Positions 19,801-28,262 of a stretch of 49,137 nucleotides of DNA are shown here, one piece after another; the first letter of the stretch is position 1, and the number at the start of each line of letters is the position of its first letter. The notes under the pieces were generated by a model. That model was not told the origin of the DNA and did not search any database. It saw nothing but the letters and a program-made list of their open reading frames with translations. Origin of the DNA: Fimbriiglobus sp043785105. GTDB lineage: Bacteria > Planctomycetota > Planctomycetia > Gemmatales > Gemmataceae. A program made the translations under genes and the position numbers. The DNA is taken from contig JAYVXO010000064.1 of NCBI GenBank assembly GCA_043785105.1, forward strand, positions 1-49,137. Reading direction: 5' to 3'.

Positions 19801-20200
19801 AGTCGTGAAGCTGGCCGCCGGCCAAACCAAGCAGTCGATTCCGCTACCCGACGATCTCGTCAAGCGGAACGTGTTGGTTGAAGTCACCGCCGGCGGCAAG
19901 ACGCGCTCATTGCCCTATTACGCCACCGCGATGGATGTGAAATGGACCGAGAACTACGGCGCCCTCAAGGCCACGGACGCGACCGGCAAACTGCTCAGCA
20001 AGGTCTACGTCAAGGTGTACGCCAAGCTAGCCGACGGCCAAGTCAAGTTCCACAAGGACGGCTACACCGACATGCGGGGCCGCTTCGACTACGTCAGCGT
20101 CAACACCCCCGAACGCCAAGCAATCCAACGCTTCTCGATCCTCGTGTTAAGCGACGACCACGGCGCCACCATCCGCGAAGCGACACCACCGCAACAGTAA
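13826..20200 (+). CDS. Very large secreted multidomain protein of unknown function (2124 residues)
   Basis: ATG 13826 follows GGGAGG by about 8 bp and opens a signal peptide (RLWHLAGPLVVATLALGVVM...TRAAD). Residues about 30-430 are helical and rich in Tyr/Leu (YYYHGLHALNTEQY). Residues about 430-1000 are successive beta-domains, for example VVKLDLVVKNVPNLLVKVFEI and YVIEVLGRSGEAKPDRAVHV, of macroglobulin or Ig-like type. An Ala/Pro linker lies at about 1028-1065 and a Gly-rich then Lys/Glu-rich coiled linker at about 1345-1420. Later parts include further beta-domains and helical repeats. The last 90 residues (YVKVYAKLADGQVKFHKDGYTDMRGRFDY in two halves, then FSILVLSDDHG) form a compact conserved-looking tail. 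I see no alpha-2-macroglobulin thioester (GCGEQ). A run of ten G bases lies at 17917-17926. The function is unknown. Confidence 0.9.
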   Translation: MTSRLWHLAGPLVVATLALGVVMTPSTRAADVGFIEAFALTKDRTASLKQLIPGTEDFYYYHGLHALNTEQYETFVEQTRPWLERFGQTPRLTELQTRHRLLTFDKDPQKTLEFIRNKLGIRFDHQKELFGVPPNLPTQLDPKTISRDTLRTHSLASWQNLDNFEDVALDWLAGAEITWEKRRNLLQRLTRPDIANLPKLVAEDMKEPHPQGFGAYPVHGLMTLVQLEDLLKLKPEVLNQTPFVNAYLPKLHPGADDDWKRDRALTKAYLDRLQRFVDRLAPSHNALKAHILYHRLAFDRAQGLFDKGRFLAYLKLPRHQPYMAAKWLERGESRQFPADLNADYTPVTLLPRIGTDEELVRSYLRHFFLEATGYQEFETYINDTYLKHLFAETKIENGLGDAEVIASQLPPDLFRAIKDRIDIDFAPTNKTEFAADEVVKLDLVVKNVPNLLVKVFEINTRTVYRTLQREVDTDINLDGLVANSETANPYPEAPLRRVGRQFAFPDITKPGVYVIDFIGGGKSSRALIRKGRLHPVVTPGTAGQVVTVVDETNQKVPDAMLWLNGQEYRANKDGTITVPFSATPGRRPIVLSRGEFSSLDFLDHKTEIYRLNAGIHIDRESLLTQKIVQVLIRPAVFLNDKPVSVKLLDDVRLRITSVDNAGIPTSVEVGDVKLFEDRETTHEIRVPSRLASLTVTLTAKIKSLSDNKLVDVSTTKNFALNAIDRTDKIEDLHFAQFGADYVIEVLGRSGEAKPDRAVHVALKHREFRQPVTVTLKSDAQGRVNLGSLADIITVTATGPEGTAHTWTLPTDHHTYRQLVHAKAGEKILLPYLGNAAEPTRDEFALFDVQGATVRADLFQAIMIRDGLIELNLPAGDYDLWLKRSGERIRIRVVAGADEAGSILGKVRHMQRAALPPVQIERIVADADTVTIQLRNTSAFTRVHLFATRYRPAFSAFANLGKVRAAELDGMEPGHAESVYLTGRNIGDEYRYVLDRRGQRKYPGNTLERPMLLLNPWAVRSTETGEQQAAGGEAFGSKGGATAAKSAAPAAPSPAPAAPQLAGDFANLDFLADASAVVVNLVPDKDGVIKLSRHAVGPHAMLQVVAVDPLHTTSRHFSLPESKAMFADLRLRDGLDPAKHFAQQKQISILPSGQPFVLADVAGSRFQTYDSLAKVYGLFATMSNDPKLAEFAFLTTWPTKTIAEKRTLYSQYACHELNFFLSRKDAAFFTTVVKPYLANKKDKTFLDHYLIDSGLTQYLQPWHFGRLNTVERILLAQRIPGEPTKTSRHLSDLLRLLPPNSERQIFSFSLGIESGALSTSNEFGAVKAKLDDAGKSRGAFPPGVSMNMSAAPVEAQGPGRAGGGMGGGPAVPSAKRAANRDERAEDKLQQRDGTADRKKLEAREEDSVKLKDEVQKQLKEELFFGVDRPDMIRQLYRNVDPTQEWAENNYYRLLIQQQVATLIPVNEFWTDYAKHDGKLPFLSRHFTDGSRNFTEMVFTLAVLDLPFVAGKHDTKFEGGRMTLTPATSLIAFHEEVRPVDGKGGQVPILVSENFYKANDRFRDENGEKRDKFVTDEFVVHTVYGCQVVVTNPTSSRQKLSVLVQLPIGAIPVANGQFTRSVPLDLEPYRTATVEYQFYFPKPGRFAHFPVNVAKNEQFVIATAATTFTVVEKPLKLDTSSWEYVSQNGTTDDVLAFLNRENVNALNLEKIAFRMKDRGFFEAVIKLLSDRHIYHPTLWSYALLHADVPTASQFLQHTDGFVNECGGPITSPLLTIDPVIRHQYEHLEYKPLVNARAHALGHNRQIVNNRFHEQYHHFLKTLSYRKDLKDADLLAVTYYLLLQDRIDEALATFAQVNPESVPTKIQYDYCAAYLEMFTDAPVKARSIAMKYVNHPVDRWRNTFATIISQLDEIDGKGPTVIDPMDRAQQQGQLAATEPNVEFTLDAKSLNLTWQNLETVTVNYYLMDVELLFSRNPFVQQPGNQFAFIRPNSTQVVKLAAGQTKQSIPLPDDLVKRNVLVEVTAGGKTRSLPYYATAMDVKWTENYGALKATDATGKLLSKVYVKVYAKLADGQVKFHKDGYTDMRGRFDYVSVNTPERQAIQRFSILVLSDDHGATIREATPPQQ

Positions 20201-20251
20201 AAATGTACGTTCTTGTTAGCCCGACGCGCGCGTTTTGAAGTTGCGCTCTTT

Positions 20252-21644
20252 TTACAACGCCATGCGGTATTCGTTTTGGGCGGCGGCGGCGAGTTGTTTC
20301 CGGAGGCGGCGGATGCCGCCTCCGGTCTGCAAGGCGTCGGTCAGGTATTTCAGGTCCGCCCGGTCCGTTTCCCGACGCAGCGCCAGACACAGACCGTCGG
20401 TTCGCTGGTACCGCCAACGCTCCGCTTCCTCCTCGGACAAATACGACCGCGTCAACTGTCGCGCGCGGTCACATTCCAGATACAAGAACGTCACGACGGT
20501 CATCGCCCGCCAGCCTTCCACCTTGTCGAACCGGCGAAAGCGGTACTGCGCGAACCCCCGCGTACTCTTCAATTCCTTGAAGGACAACTCGATTTGCCAA
20601 CGCAAATCGGACCACGCCACCACGTCGGCCAGGCTTCGGCTCCGGTCGTTGGTCGTCGGGATTTTCTGCCCGTCGGGCATTCGGGCGGCCGTGGGGTTTT
20701 CCCGTGTCGAAAAAACCAGCCGGACGTTCCCGACGGAAGACCCGCCCCGATTCTCCGTGTGCGCGGAGTCAAGACGCGGCTTGATTTTCGGCCCGGCCCG
20801 ATACTTCGACCGCCGCCGCATGGCGACAATGCCCGTGTTCGGATCCAGCCGAATGGCCTGAAACGGCCTCGCCGTCAACTCGCTCGCCAACAACTGGACC
20901 TGGGGACGCGGCTTCGCACCCGCCAACACCCGCTCCGAATTGATCGGAACGATCCCGGCCAAATTCCGCGTCGCGAACGCCACAGGAATCACCGGGGTGT
21001 CAAAGGCGGTGTCGCCCACCACCACGACCGCAGTGCCCGGCGGCAGCGGCAGCGGCCGTTCGCCAATCCGGTCGGCTTGCGGTAGGCCATACCCTTCTTC
21101 GCGCAGTACGGCTTCGTGGAATAGCACCGGCGAAACGGAATGCGAACCCCGCTCGGCGTGATTACCAGGCCCAGCACGAAACAGTGACATTGCTTGCGGG
21201 CGTGTTTGGATTTGCTGTAGCGAGTCCCTTTGCGCGGCCGACGCTTCCGGTTTCCCGTGCTGTCCGTGTTCTCGGTTGTGTCGCCCGGCTGGCGGCACAA
21301 CGTCGGATCGATCCGAAACGCGAAGTGTCCCGTTGTCGATTCGCGTGCCAGCACCGCCGCCTGCAATCGGGACAACACCTGTCGCTTCCGCAACGATTTG
21401 CGTCCCAAGAATCGCCCGGTCCCGCCGCTTGCACCCCACCCATCCGTCCAAAATGCAGGCCGAGCGCCGCCACACACCGGATGAGCAAACCGAGCGCTTG
21501 CTTCCGCAAACCCGCCGGCGTGAGAAACCGCGTGATCCCCGGCAAGGCATCTTGGACAATCAGGGGTGAGACTCCGTCTCGGGTGGTGATAGCCAGGTCG
21601 CTTGCGACCGCAACACCGATCCGACCGAACAGAGTCTCGCCTGT
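20252..21644 (-). pseudogene. Transposase, IS4-like DDE type, broken by at least two frameshifts
   Basis: The coding signal is continuous across three minus-strand frames. The first part reads LIVQDALPGITRFLTPAGLRKQ and ALGLLIRCVAALGLHFGRM (about 21444-21575). The second reads LGRKSLRKRQVLSRLQAAVL and then FVLGLVITPSGVRIPFRRCY (about 21090-21430). The third reads QADRIGERPLPLPPGTAVVV, then GDTAFDTPVI and WQIELSFKELKSTRGFAQYR to the stop at 20252. The first Asp of the DDE triad would be in GDTAFD and the Glu in WQIELSFKELK. Both junctions, near 21415-21440 and 21080-21085, need one missing base each. No ATG, GTG or TTG starts the first frame before the conserved region. Decay is the simplest reading; sequencing error in G-rich runs is possible. 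Confidence 0.8.
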
Positions 21645-21697
21645 TCAGAAGGCACAACCAATCCGAGTCCCGCAGAACGCGCAACTTCAAAACGCGC

Positions 21698-21743
21698 AAG
21701 CAAGGGGTTCGGTTGGACCCCCTCGCGCGTGTCGGGCTAACAA
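21698..21743. repeat. REP-like GC-rich segment next to the insertion sequence
   Basis: Between the inner IS repeat and 21743 lies a short hairpin-capable segment containing AAGCAAGGGG, then GACCCCCT, then CGCGCGTGTCGGGCTAA. The GTCGGGCTAA end matches, in inverted form, the sequence left of the IS at 20213-20225. It may be one half of a repeat split by the IS insertion. Confidence 0.5.
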
Positions 21744-21767
21744 ATGCCCCACTAACTTGACACGAAA

Positions 21768-21797
21768 AAAGCCCACGCGCTTTCGCCCGTGAGCTTT
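21768..21797 (-). terminator. Rho-independent terminator of the groES-groEL operon
   Basis: On the minus strand, about 20 nt after the groEL stop, the sequence reads AGCTCACGGGC, loop GAAA, GCGCGTGGGCT, then a run of T. The stem has a wobble pair and one mismatch. The AAGCCCACG arm is related to the palindromic terminators at 28217, 31512 and 40247. Confidence 0.75.
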
Positions 21798-21817
21798 TGA
21801 TTCAACGCCGCATTCTG

Positions 21818-23446
<1,629 letters not shown>

Positions 23447-23524
23447 CGTATGCTCCAGTTAAATGGTTGGTGAATGACAAGATCCCACACGGACTGTGCG
23501 GGAACTTTGGGTTGTTCGTGCGGG

Positions 23525-23824
23525 TTACTCGATAACGGCCATCACGTCGTCTTGGTGCATGACCAGGATTTCGCCGTCGGTCGCTTTGCGGTCTTTGAAC
23601 TCATCGCCTGCCCAGGCGGTGAACAAGACTTTGTCGCCGGACTTCAGTTGCATCGGGATGCGTTTGCCGTCCTTGTGGTTCATCCGACCCGGACCGACCG
23701 CAACCACGGTACCGCGTTGCGGCTTCTTGCGGGAAGCGTCCGGGAGCAAAATCCCGCCCGACGACTTATCCTCAGACACTTCCCGACGCACGATGATCCG
23801 GTCGCCGATGGGCTGGAGAGCCAT
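23525..23824 (-). CDS. groES: Co-chaperonin GroES (10 kDa)
   Basis: GroES is the heptameric lid of the GroEL chamber. The 99-residue product is full length: LQPIGDRIIVRREVSEDKSS at the N-terminus, then GGILLPDASRKKPQRGTVVAVGPG containing the mobile loop and the roof hairpin region, then LKSGDKVLFTAWAGDEF and ILVMHQDDVMAVIE at the C-terminus. GGAG sits 8 bp before the ATG. It is the first gene of the groES-groEL operon. I looked for a CIRCE operator (TTAGCACTC-N9-GAGTGCTAA) upstream and did not find one, so HrcA control is not supported by this sequence. Confidence 0.98.
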   Translation of the reverse strand: MALQPIGDRIIVRREVSEDKSSGGILLPDASRKKPQRGTVVAVGPGRMNHKDGKRIPMQLKSGDKVLFTAWAGDEFKDRKATDGEILVMHQDDVMAVIE

Positions 23825-24054
23825 ATCGTCAACTCCAAACTAGAGTGGGGTTTCACCAAAGAGTGCCACCCACCCTGCAACAACCATGCCTACGAATCAA
23901 CCGTTGCGAAAGCTGTTGCAGACAAACAGGTTGCGTCGATCGACATGATGGTGAATCACGTCCGTTCTGCCAACATTGCACAAGCGAGCACCATCGAAGA
24001 TGTCGGAATGGCAGTGCGAGATTGAATCCATAAACTGTACAACACCCAATACTA
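23825..24054. other. Intergenic region upstream of groES, no recognised feature
   Basis: The full gap between groES and the aminotransferase gene is 388 bp (23825-24212). The right third is the CACGAAT element at 24055-24188. The remaining 230 bp must hold the groES promoter. I see no CIRCE, no convincing -35/-10 pair and no small gene with a plausible ribosome binding site. Confidence 0.5.
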
Positions 24055-24188
24055 TTCACCACGAATAACACGAATCGAACGAATCAGATTTGTCAAGAAA
24101 GACTCAGGAAGAGCAAGCTGATCTTGAAGGAATTACAGGGTTCTTATCATCCTGATTTATTCGTCTGATTCGTGTTATTCGTGGTGAA
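24055..24188. repeat. CACGAAT-arm inverted repeat element, copy 2
   Basis: This 134-bp unit has the same ends as the element at 8136-8283. The left arm is TTCACCACGAATAACACGAA and the right arm ends GTGTTATTCGTGGTGAA. The middle is not obviously related to that of copy 1, so arms are conserved and cores vary. It ends 24 bp before the start codon at 24213. Confidence 0.8.
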
Positions 24189-24212
24189 CAATCCGACCCG
24201 CGAGGACTTCTC

Positions 24213-25583
24213 ATGTCCGCGACCGCACCAAAACTCAGCGATCTTTACACGGCCCAATTTCCCGGCTCGCGCACTCGATTTGCGCAAGCCAAGACGCTGT
24301 TCCCGACGGGGGTGACGCACGACACCCGGATGATGGAGCCGTTTCCCGTTTACGTCACGCATTGCAAAGGCTCGAAGAAATGGGATGTCGATGGGCATGA
24401 ATTAGTCGATTACTTCGTCGGTCACGGTTCGCACATCTTGGGGCATTCCGCGGATGATGTGGTGAAGGCGGTCCAAGAGCAAATGGCGCGTGGTACCCAT
24501 CCCGGTGCGTGCCACGATCTCGAAATCGAGTGGGCGGAGTTGGTCAAGCAACTGATTCCCTCGGCGGACAAAGTGCGGTTCACCGGGAGCGGCACGGAAG
24601 CGACGTTGATGGCGTTGCGGTTGTCGCGCTTAGCCACCGGACAGCCGAAGTTCCTGAAGTTCCAGGGGCACTTCCACGGTTGGCACGACTACGTGACCGT
24701 GAGTTCCGACCCGCCCTATGAAGCCATCAGCGTCCCCGGTGTACCGGATGTCGTCTCCGATTGTTGCGTGTCGATTCCGCCGAACGATTTGAATCTGGTC
24801 GAACAGACGTTGAAGAGCGATCACCAAATCGGTGCCGTGATTCTGGAACCGACCGGCGGCCACTGGGGTGCTGTGCCGATGCGCGGTGAATTCTTGCGGG
24901 GTTTGCGTGAGATTTGTACCAAGCTCGATCGGGTGCTGATCTTCGACGAAGTCATCACCGGCTTCCGTGTCTCACCGGGTGGTGCCCAAGCCTTTTATGG
25001 TGTGACCCCAGACATGACGACGCTAGCCAAAATCCTTGCCGGTGGGCTACCCGGCGGTTGTCTGGCGGGGCGAGCGGACTTGATGGCCTTCCTCGAACCT
25101 CGGCACGGCAAGCCGAAAATGAAGCACCCCGGCACGTACAACGCCAACCCGCTTTCGGCATCCGCAGGTGTGGCCACACTCAAACGCATCGCCGCCGGGG
25201 AACCGTCTCGCTTGGCGAACGAAGCCGCCCGCAATTTACGCAACCAACTCAACGCGATGTTCGCATCGCACAACTGGTCGTGGGTCGCCTACTGTGATTT
25301 CAGCATGATCCGCGTCCTGTCGAACTACTACGGCGACCGACCGCAACCCGAAGTCACCGGCAACGACGGCCTCATCCCCTTCGGCGGCCACCTGAACGAC
25401 CTCGACGGCCCCAAAAACATGAAGCAAATCCACGCCATGCGCCAAGGAATGCTACTCCACGGCATCGACTGGTGGGGCAACGCCGGCATGACCAGTTGCG
25501 AACACACCGCAGACGACATCGCCAACACCGTGCAAGCAATGGAGACCACCATCAGCATGATGACCGCCGAGGGGATCGTGTAG
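24213..25583 (+). CDS. Class III PLP aminotransferase, glutamate-1-semialdehyde aminomutase-like
   Basis: The product has 456 residues and the fold-type I layout of the HemL group: GVTHDTRMMEPFPVYVTHCKG early, VDYFVGHGSHILGH, VRFTGSGTEATLMALRLSR (phosphate-binding), the FLKFQGHFHGWHDY segment, VLIFDEVITGFR with the PLP-ring Asp, and TLAKILAGGLPGG with Lys 273 as Schiff-base lysine. True glutamate-1-semialdehyde aminomutase usually reads TLGKIIGGGLPVGA, so this may be a relative acting on another amino or keto substrate. It is cytoplasmic. GAGG lies about 7 bp before ATG 24213. It ends 13 bp from the convergent gene at 25597. No haem biosynthesis genes are nearby to support a HemL role, so no symbol is given. 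Confidence 0.88.
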   Translation: MSATAPKLSDLYTAQFPGSRTRFAQAKTLFPTGVTHDTRMMEPFPVYVTHCKGSKKWDVDGHELVDYFVGHGSHILGHSADDVVKAVQEQMARGTHPGACHDLEIEWAELVKQLIPSADKVRFTGSGTEATLMALRLSRLATGQPKFLKFQGHFHGWHDYVTVSSDPPYEAISVPGVPDVVSDCCVSIPPNDLNLVEQTLKSDHQIGAVILEPTGGHWGAVPMRGEFLRGLREICTKLDRVLIFDEVITGFRVSPGGAQAFYGVTPDMTTLAKILAGGLPGGCLAGRADLMAFLEPRHGKPKMKHPGTYNANPLSASAGVATLKRIAAGEPSRLANEAARNLRNQLNAMFASHNWSWVAYCDFSMIRVLSNYYGDRPQPEVTGNDGLIPFGGHLNDLDGPKNMKQIHAMRQGMLLHGIDWWGNAGMTSCEHTADDIANTVQAMETTISMMTAEGIV

Positions 25584-25596
25584 TCAGTCTTAGCGA

Positions 25597-27120
25597 CTAC
25601 ACCTTCATCAGCCGCTTGGCTTCGGCGTAGCCGGGGGCGGGGAAGCCGTATTCACTTGCGGTCACTCGGGCCAGGGCGACCAGGTGACTGGTGCGGAAGG
25701 CTTTCCGGGTGGTGACGAATTCTTCGCGCACGGTGCGGTAGTACTTCTCGGCGTGGAGGGCGCCGTCTTCGCTGACAGCGAACTTCAGCAGCACCGCGAA
25801 CAGGTCGTTCTCGTTGGCGTTGGTGTCGCAATAGAGTTGGGTCGCCACGCTTGCCCCGAGTTGATCTTTCGCCAAGATCGCACGCTCGATCGTTTTCAGC
25901 AAATCGGGTGAGGTGGTGACGCTCTTCTGCGATGTCTCGGTCAATGGTTGCTTGGTCTGCCCGTTGCTTTGGCCAGCAGTGTGGTAGGCACCGACAACCA
26001 GGCTGGCGAAGGTATTGCGCGGATTGCTGACGCGGGCGATGTTTCGCCAAGCGTTCGCGGAATCGGAAGCATGGACGCCGACGGACGCACCGTGGACGCT
26101 GCCCTTCGGCTTGCCTTCCTCGTCCCTGGTGCGGCCTGGGTCGCGGAGAACGAGTTGACATGCGGCAAGTGACATCGCTTCACCGATTGCTTCCGGGGTG
26201 AAGCCCTCGGCGAGTGCCATTGCCACGGCTTCGGCGGCGTTGTCCCGGTTGTTGCCGTAGATGATTTCCGCGAGTTTCTCGACCCAGGCGTCATCGGGCT
26301 GTTTCGTACCGGCGATCTTCCCGGCCAGTTTGTGTTCATCGAAAAGCTTTGGCAGTAGCTTGCGAATACCCGATTCGGGCCGTTTGCGGTCGAGTCGCTC
26401 CTTTTCGCTCGCCACACAATACCGCACACTTTGCCGCAACAGTGTATGGGCATGTTCTTTCCCGGCGATGTCGAGCATGGTCCACGCTCGCCACGACAGC
26501 ACGACCCGGTGAACGTCGATCTCGTCTTGAATCGCGTATTGCAAGGCGTCGAACGCTTCCTTCGCGGAGTCCGACTTCATGGCCGCAAAGGTGGTCTCGG
26601 CCTTTGCCATGTCTGCTGTGCGGGTCGCGGCGTGGAGCGCATCGCCGCTGAACTCCACGGTCGTGTGTGGCATAGGGTGCAACACTTCGTTCTTCGACCC
26701 GCCGTGCGCCTGCATCCGATTGCTGTTGCGGTAAAGCACCTTCAGCACCGGCAAGGCACGTTCGGCTTCCGGCAATTCCTTCGCCATCTCCAGGGCCGGT
26801 GGCAAGGCCATGAATGCGTGGTAGCCGGTGTAATCCTGGCCGCCGAAGGTCCGGGCATTCGCCAACGCCCCGGCAGCAACAAGAGTACGGAGTTCGACGC
26901 CCTCGTTCAGTCGTGCCACCAGTGCCGGCAGCAGTTTGTCAATCGGCGTGTCCTGCATCAAGCTCACGAGCGGTTCGAGTTTGTCGAACGTCAATCGCGG
27001 CACGTCGTCGGCAAACGCATTGGCGAGGCCAAGGTCGAAGGCAACGCTGGAGCCAACGCCAGCGACCAACATGCCACAGCCAACGTCAGAAAGGAATTCT
27101 CGGCGAGATCGAGGTGTCAT
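25597..27120 (-). CDS. Tat-exported protein of unknown function
   Basis: The ATG at 27120 is chosen because GGAG lies 7 bp upstream, and the protein then begins MTPRSRREFLSDVGCGMLVA, a textbook twin-arginine signal (SRREFL). An ATG two codons earlier is too close to GGAG. The mature part, of about 475 residues, is mainly helical: LVSLMQDTPIDKLLPALVAR, GYHAFMALPPALEMAKELPE, and later AEAVAMALAEGFTPEAIGEA. Tat export implies folding, often with a cofactor, before crossing the membrane. Histidines occur in HAFMALP and HPMPHTTVEF, but I see no certain metal site. I do not recognise the family beyond Tat-exported planctomycete proteins. It converges with the aminotransferase (13-bp gap) and diverges from the DnaJ-like gene. 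Confidence 0.87.
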   Translation of the reverse strand: MTPRSRREFLSDVGCGMLVAGVGSSVAFDLGLANAFADDVPRLTFDKLEPLVSLMQDTPIDKLLPALVARLNEGVELRTLVAAGALANARTFGGQDYTGYHAFMALPPALEMAKELPEAERALPVLKVLYRNSNRMQAHGGSKNEVLHPMPHTTVEFSGDALHAATRTADMAKAETTFAAMKSDSAKEAFDALQYAIQDEIDVHRVVLSWRAWTMLDIAGKEHAHTLLRQSVRYCVASEKERLDRKRPESGIRKLLPKLFDEHKLAGKIAGTKQPDDAWVEKLAEIIYGNNRDNAAEAVAMALAEGFTPEAIGEAMSLAACQLVLRDPGRTRDEEGKPKGSVHGASVGVHASDSANAWRNIARVSNPRNTFASLVVGAYHTAGQSNGQTKQPLTETSQKSVTTSPDLLKTIERAILAKDQLGASVATQLYCDTNANENDLFAVLLKFAVSEDGALHAEKYYRTVREEFVTTRKAFRTSHLVALARVTASEYGFPAPGYAEAKRLMKV

Positions 27121-27295
27121 AACCATTCTCCGGGAGGGGTGGGCCAACATCACTCTCGCACAATCCCAGCGCAACGCAAACTATAAATGGAGTTCGTTGC
27201 GACTGCAGTCATAGTTGCCAAGGTCGCTACAATTTAGAGTGTTAGCTGTATTTCCCACGACCACTCCTGAACGGGACCGGGCGGCCGGGTCCACT

Positions 27296-28198
27296 ATGCC
27301 ACGTGATTATTACGAAGTTCTTGGCGTTTCAAAGTCTGCCTCGGAAGAGGAGATCAAGAAGGCGTACCGCAAACTCGCTGCGAAACACCACCCCGACCGC
27401 AACCCTGGGGACAAGGACGCGGAAACAAAGTTCAAGGAACTGTCCACGGCTTACGAAGTGATTTCCGACCCGGACAAACGGCAGAAGTACGACCGCTACG
27501 GACACGCAGGGGGGCAGGCGGATTTCCCGCGCGGTGGCACTGGTGGGGGTGGGTTTCCGGGTGCGGGGCAGGTCGATCCGGGCATGGCGGAAGAACTGTT
27601 CCGCAACATGTTCGGCGGTGGTGCGGATGTCGGGGACGTGTTTGGCGGCGGGAACGCTCGTCGTGGTAAGAGCCGCAATGCCCGAACGAAGGCACCGTCT
27701 CCGGACATCGAAACCGAAGTCACGGTGCCGTTTCACGACGCTGCCAACGGCGGCTCAATCTCAATCAGTGTCGGGGGTCGGTCGATCGACGTGCGTGTGC
27801 CAGCGGGGATTGAGGAAGGCAAGAAACTCCGCGTTCCGGCGTCCGCCACCGGCGCATCTGACGTGTTGTTGAAAGTGAAGATCGCGCCGCACCCGTACTT
27901 AAAGCGCGATGGCAACGACATCACACTCGAAGTGCCGATTAGCATCGCCGAAGCCGTGCTAGGGGGCAAAGTCGAGGTGCCGACGCTGTCAGGCGATCGA
28001 CTCACGGTGAAGGTTCCGCCGGGCACCAGCAGTGGTGCGAAAATCCGCCTGAAAGGGAAGGGCATCGTCGGTGGCGATCAGTTTCTGGTAATGAAGATCG
28101 TGGTGCCGGCCAGCCTAGACGATAAAAGCCGAGAGCTGATTGAAGAGTTTGCCAGGGGCAATGAATTTGATGCGCGCGCCAGTGTGGTTTGGCGCTAA
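27296..28198 (+). CDS. DnaJ-family co-chaperone, CbpA type (no zinc finger)
   Basis: J-domain proteins stimulate the ATPase of DnaK and deliver substrates. The 300-residue product begins MPRDYYEVLGVSKSASEEEI and has the HPD triad at 32-34. A Gly/Phe-rich linker spans about 76-130 (GGTGGGGFPGAGQ, FGGGADVGDVFGGG). Two C-terminal beta-domains follow (ETEVTVPFHDAANGG, DVLLKVKIAPHPYLKRDGND, LTVKVPPGTSSGAKIRLKGKG). The four CxxCxGxG zinc motifs of DnaJ are absent, so this is class B, like CbpA. ATG 27296 is chosen because the family starts there; an upstream in-frame start at 27215 adds unrelated residues. The palindromic terminator at 28217 follows. Confidence 0.93.
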   Translation: MPRDYYEVLGVSKSASEEEIKKAYRKLAAKHHPDRNPGDKDAETKFKELSTAYEVISDPDKRQKYDRYGHAGGQADFPRGGTGGGGFPGAGQVDPGMAEELFRNMFGGGADVGDVFGGGNARRGKSRNARTKAPSPDIETEVTVPFHDAANGGSISISVGGRSIDVRVPAGIEEGKKLRVPASATGASDVLLKVKIAPHPYLKRDGNDITLEVPISIAEAVLGGKVEVPTLSGDRLTVKVPPGTSSGAKIRLKGKGIVGGDQFLVMKIVVPASLDDKSRELIEEFARGNEFDARASVVWR

Positions 28199-28216
28199 TC
28201 GGGGAGTACTGGAGGG

Positions 28217-28246
28217 AAAGCCCACGAACGATCGTTCGTGGGCTTT
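28217..28246. terminator. Perfect 30-bp palindromic terminator
   Basis: AAAGCCCACGAACGA is followed directly by its exact reverse complement, 19 bp after the DnaJ-like stop. A runs on one side and T on the other make it usable in both directions. Near-identical copies are at 31512 and 40247. Confidence 0.85.
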
Positions 28247-28262
28247 GCAGGGATAACACACC

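Larger units (their letters stand above)
20213..21743 (-). mobile_element. Decayed DDE insertion sequence with nested inverted repeats
   Basis: The element starts 12 bp after the stop codon of the 2124-residue gene. Two pairs of inverted repeats frame it. The outer pair is TTGTTAGCCCGACGCGCGCG at 20213-20232 and its complement with one mismatch at 21724-21743. The inner pair is a perfect 19-bp repeat, GCGCGTTTTGAAGTTGCGC, at 20228-20246 and complement at 21679-21697. The pairs overlap on the left but are separated by 26 bp on the right. The outer repeat may therefore be a REP-type target and the inner one the true IS ends (20228-21697, about 1.47 kb). I see no clear target duplication. The contained transposase is frameshifted. 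Confidence 0.8.

Noticed and set aside
20213..21085. A 290-codon plus-strand frame across the insertion sequence
   Set aside because: The minus strand carries the transposase motifs in three frames; the plus frame is antisense and Arg/Pro-rich.
23825..24054. CIRCE operator upstream of groES
   Set aside because: Only an isolated GAGTGC half-site is seen; no TTAGCACTC-N9-GAGTGCTAA inverted repeat exists in the gap.
28199..28262. rpmH (ribosomal protein L34) before rnpA
   Set aside because: The 64-bp gap is filled by the palindromic terminator and contains no frame with the MKRTxQPS-type start.
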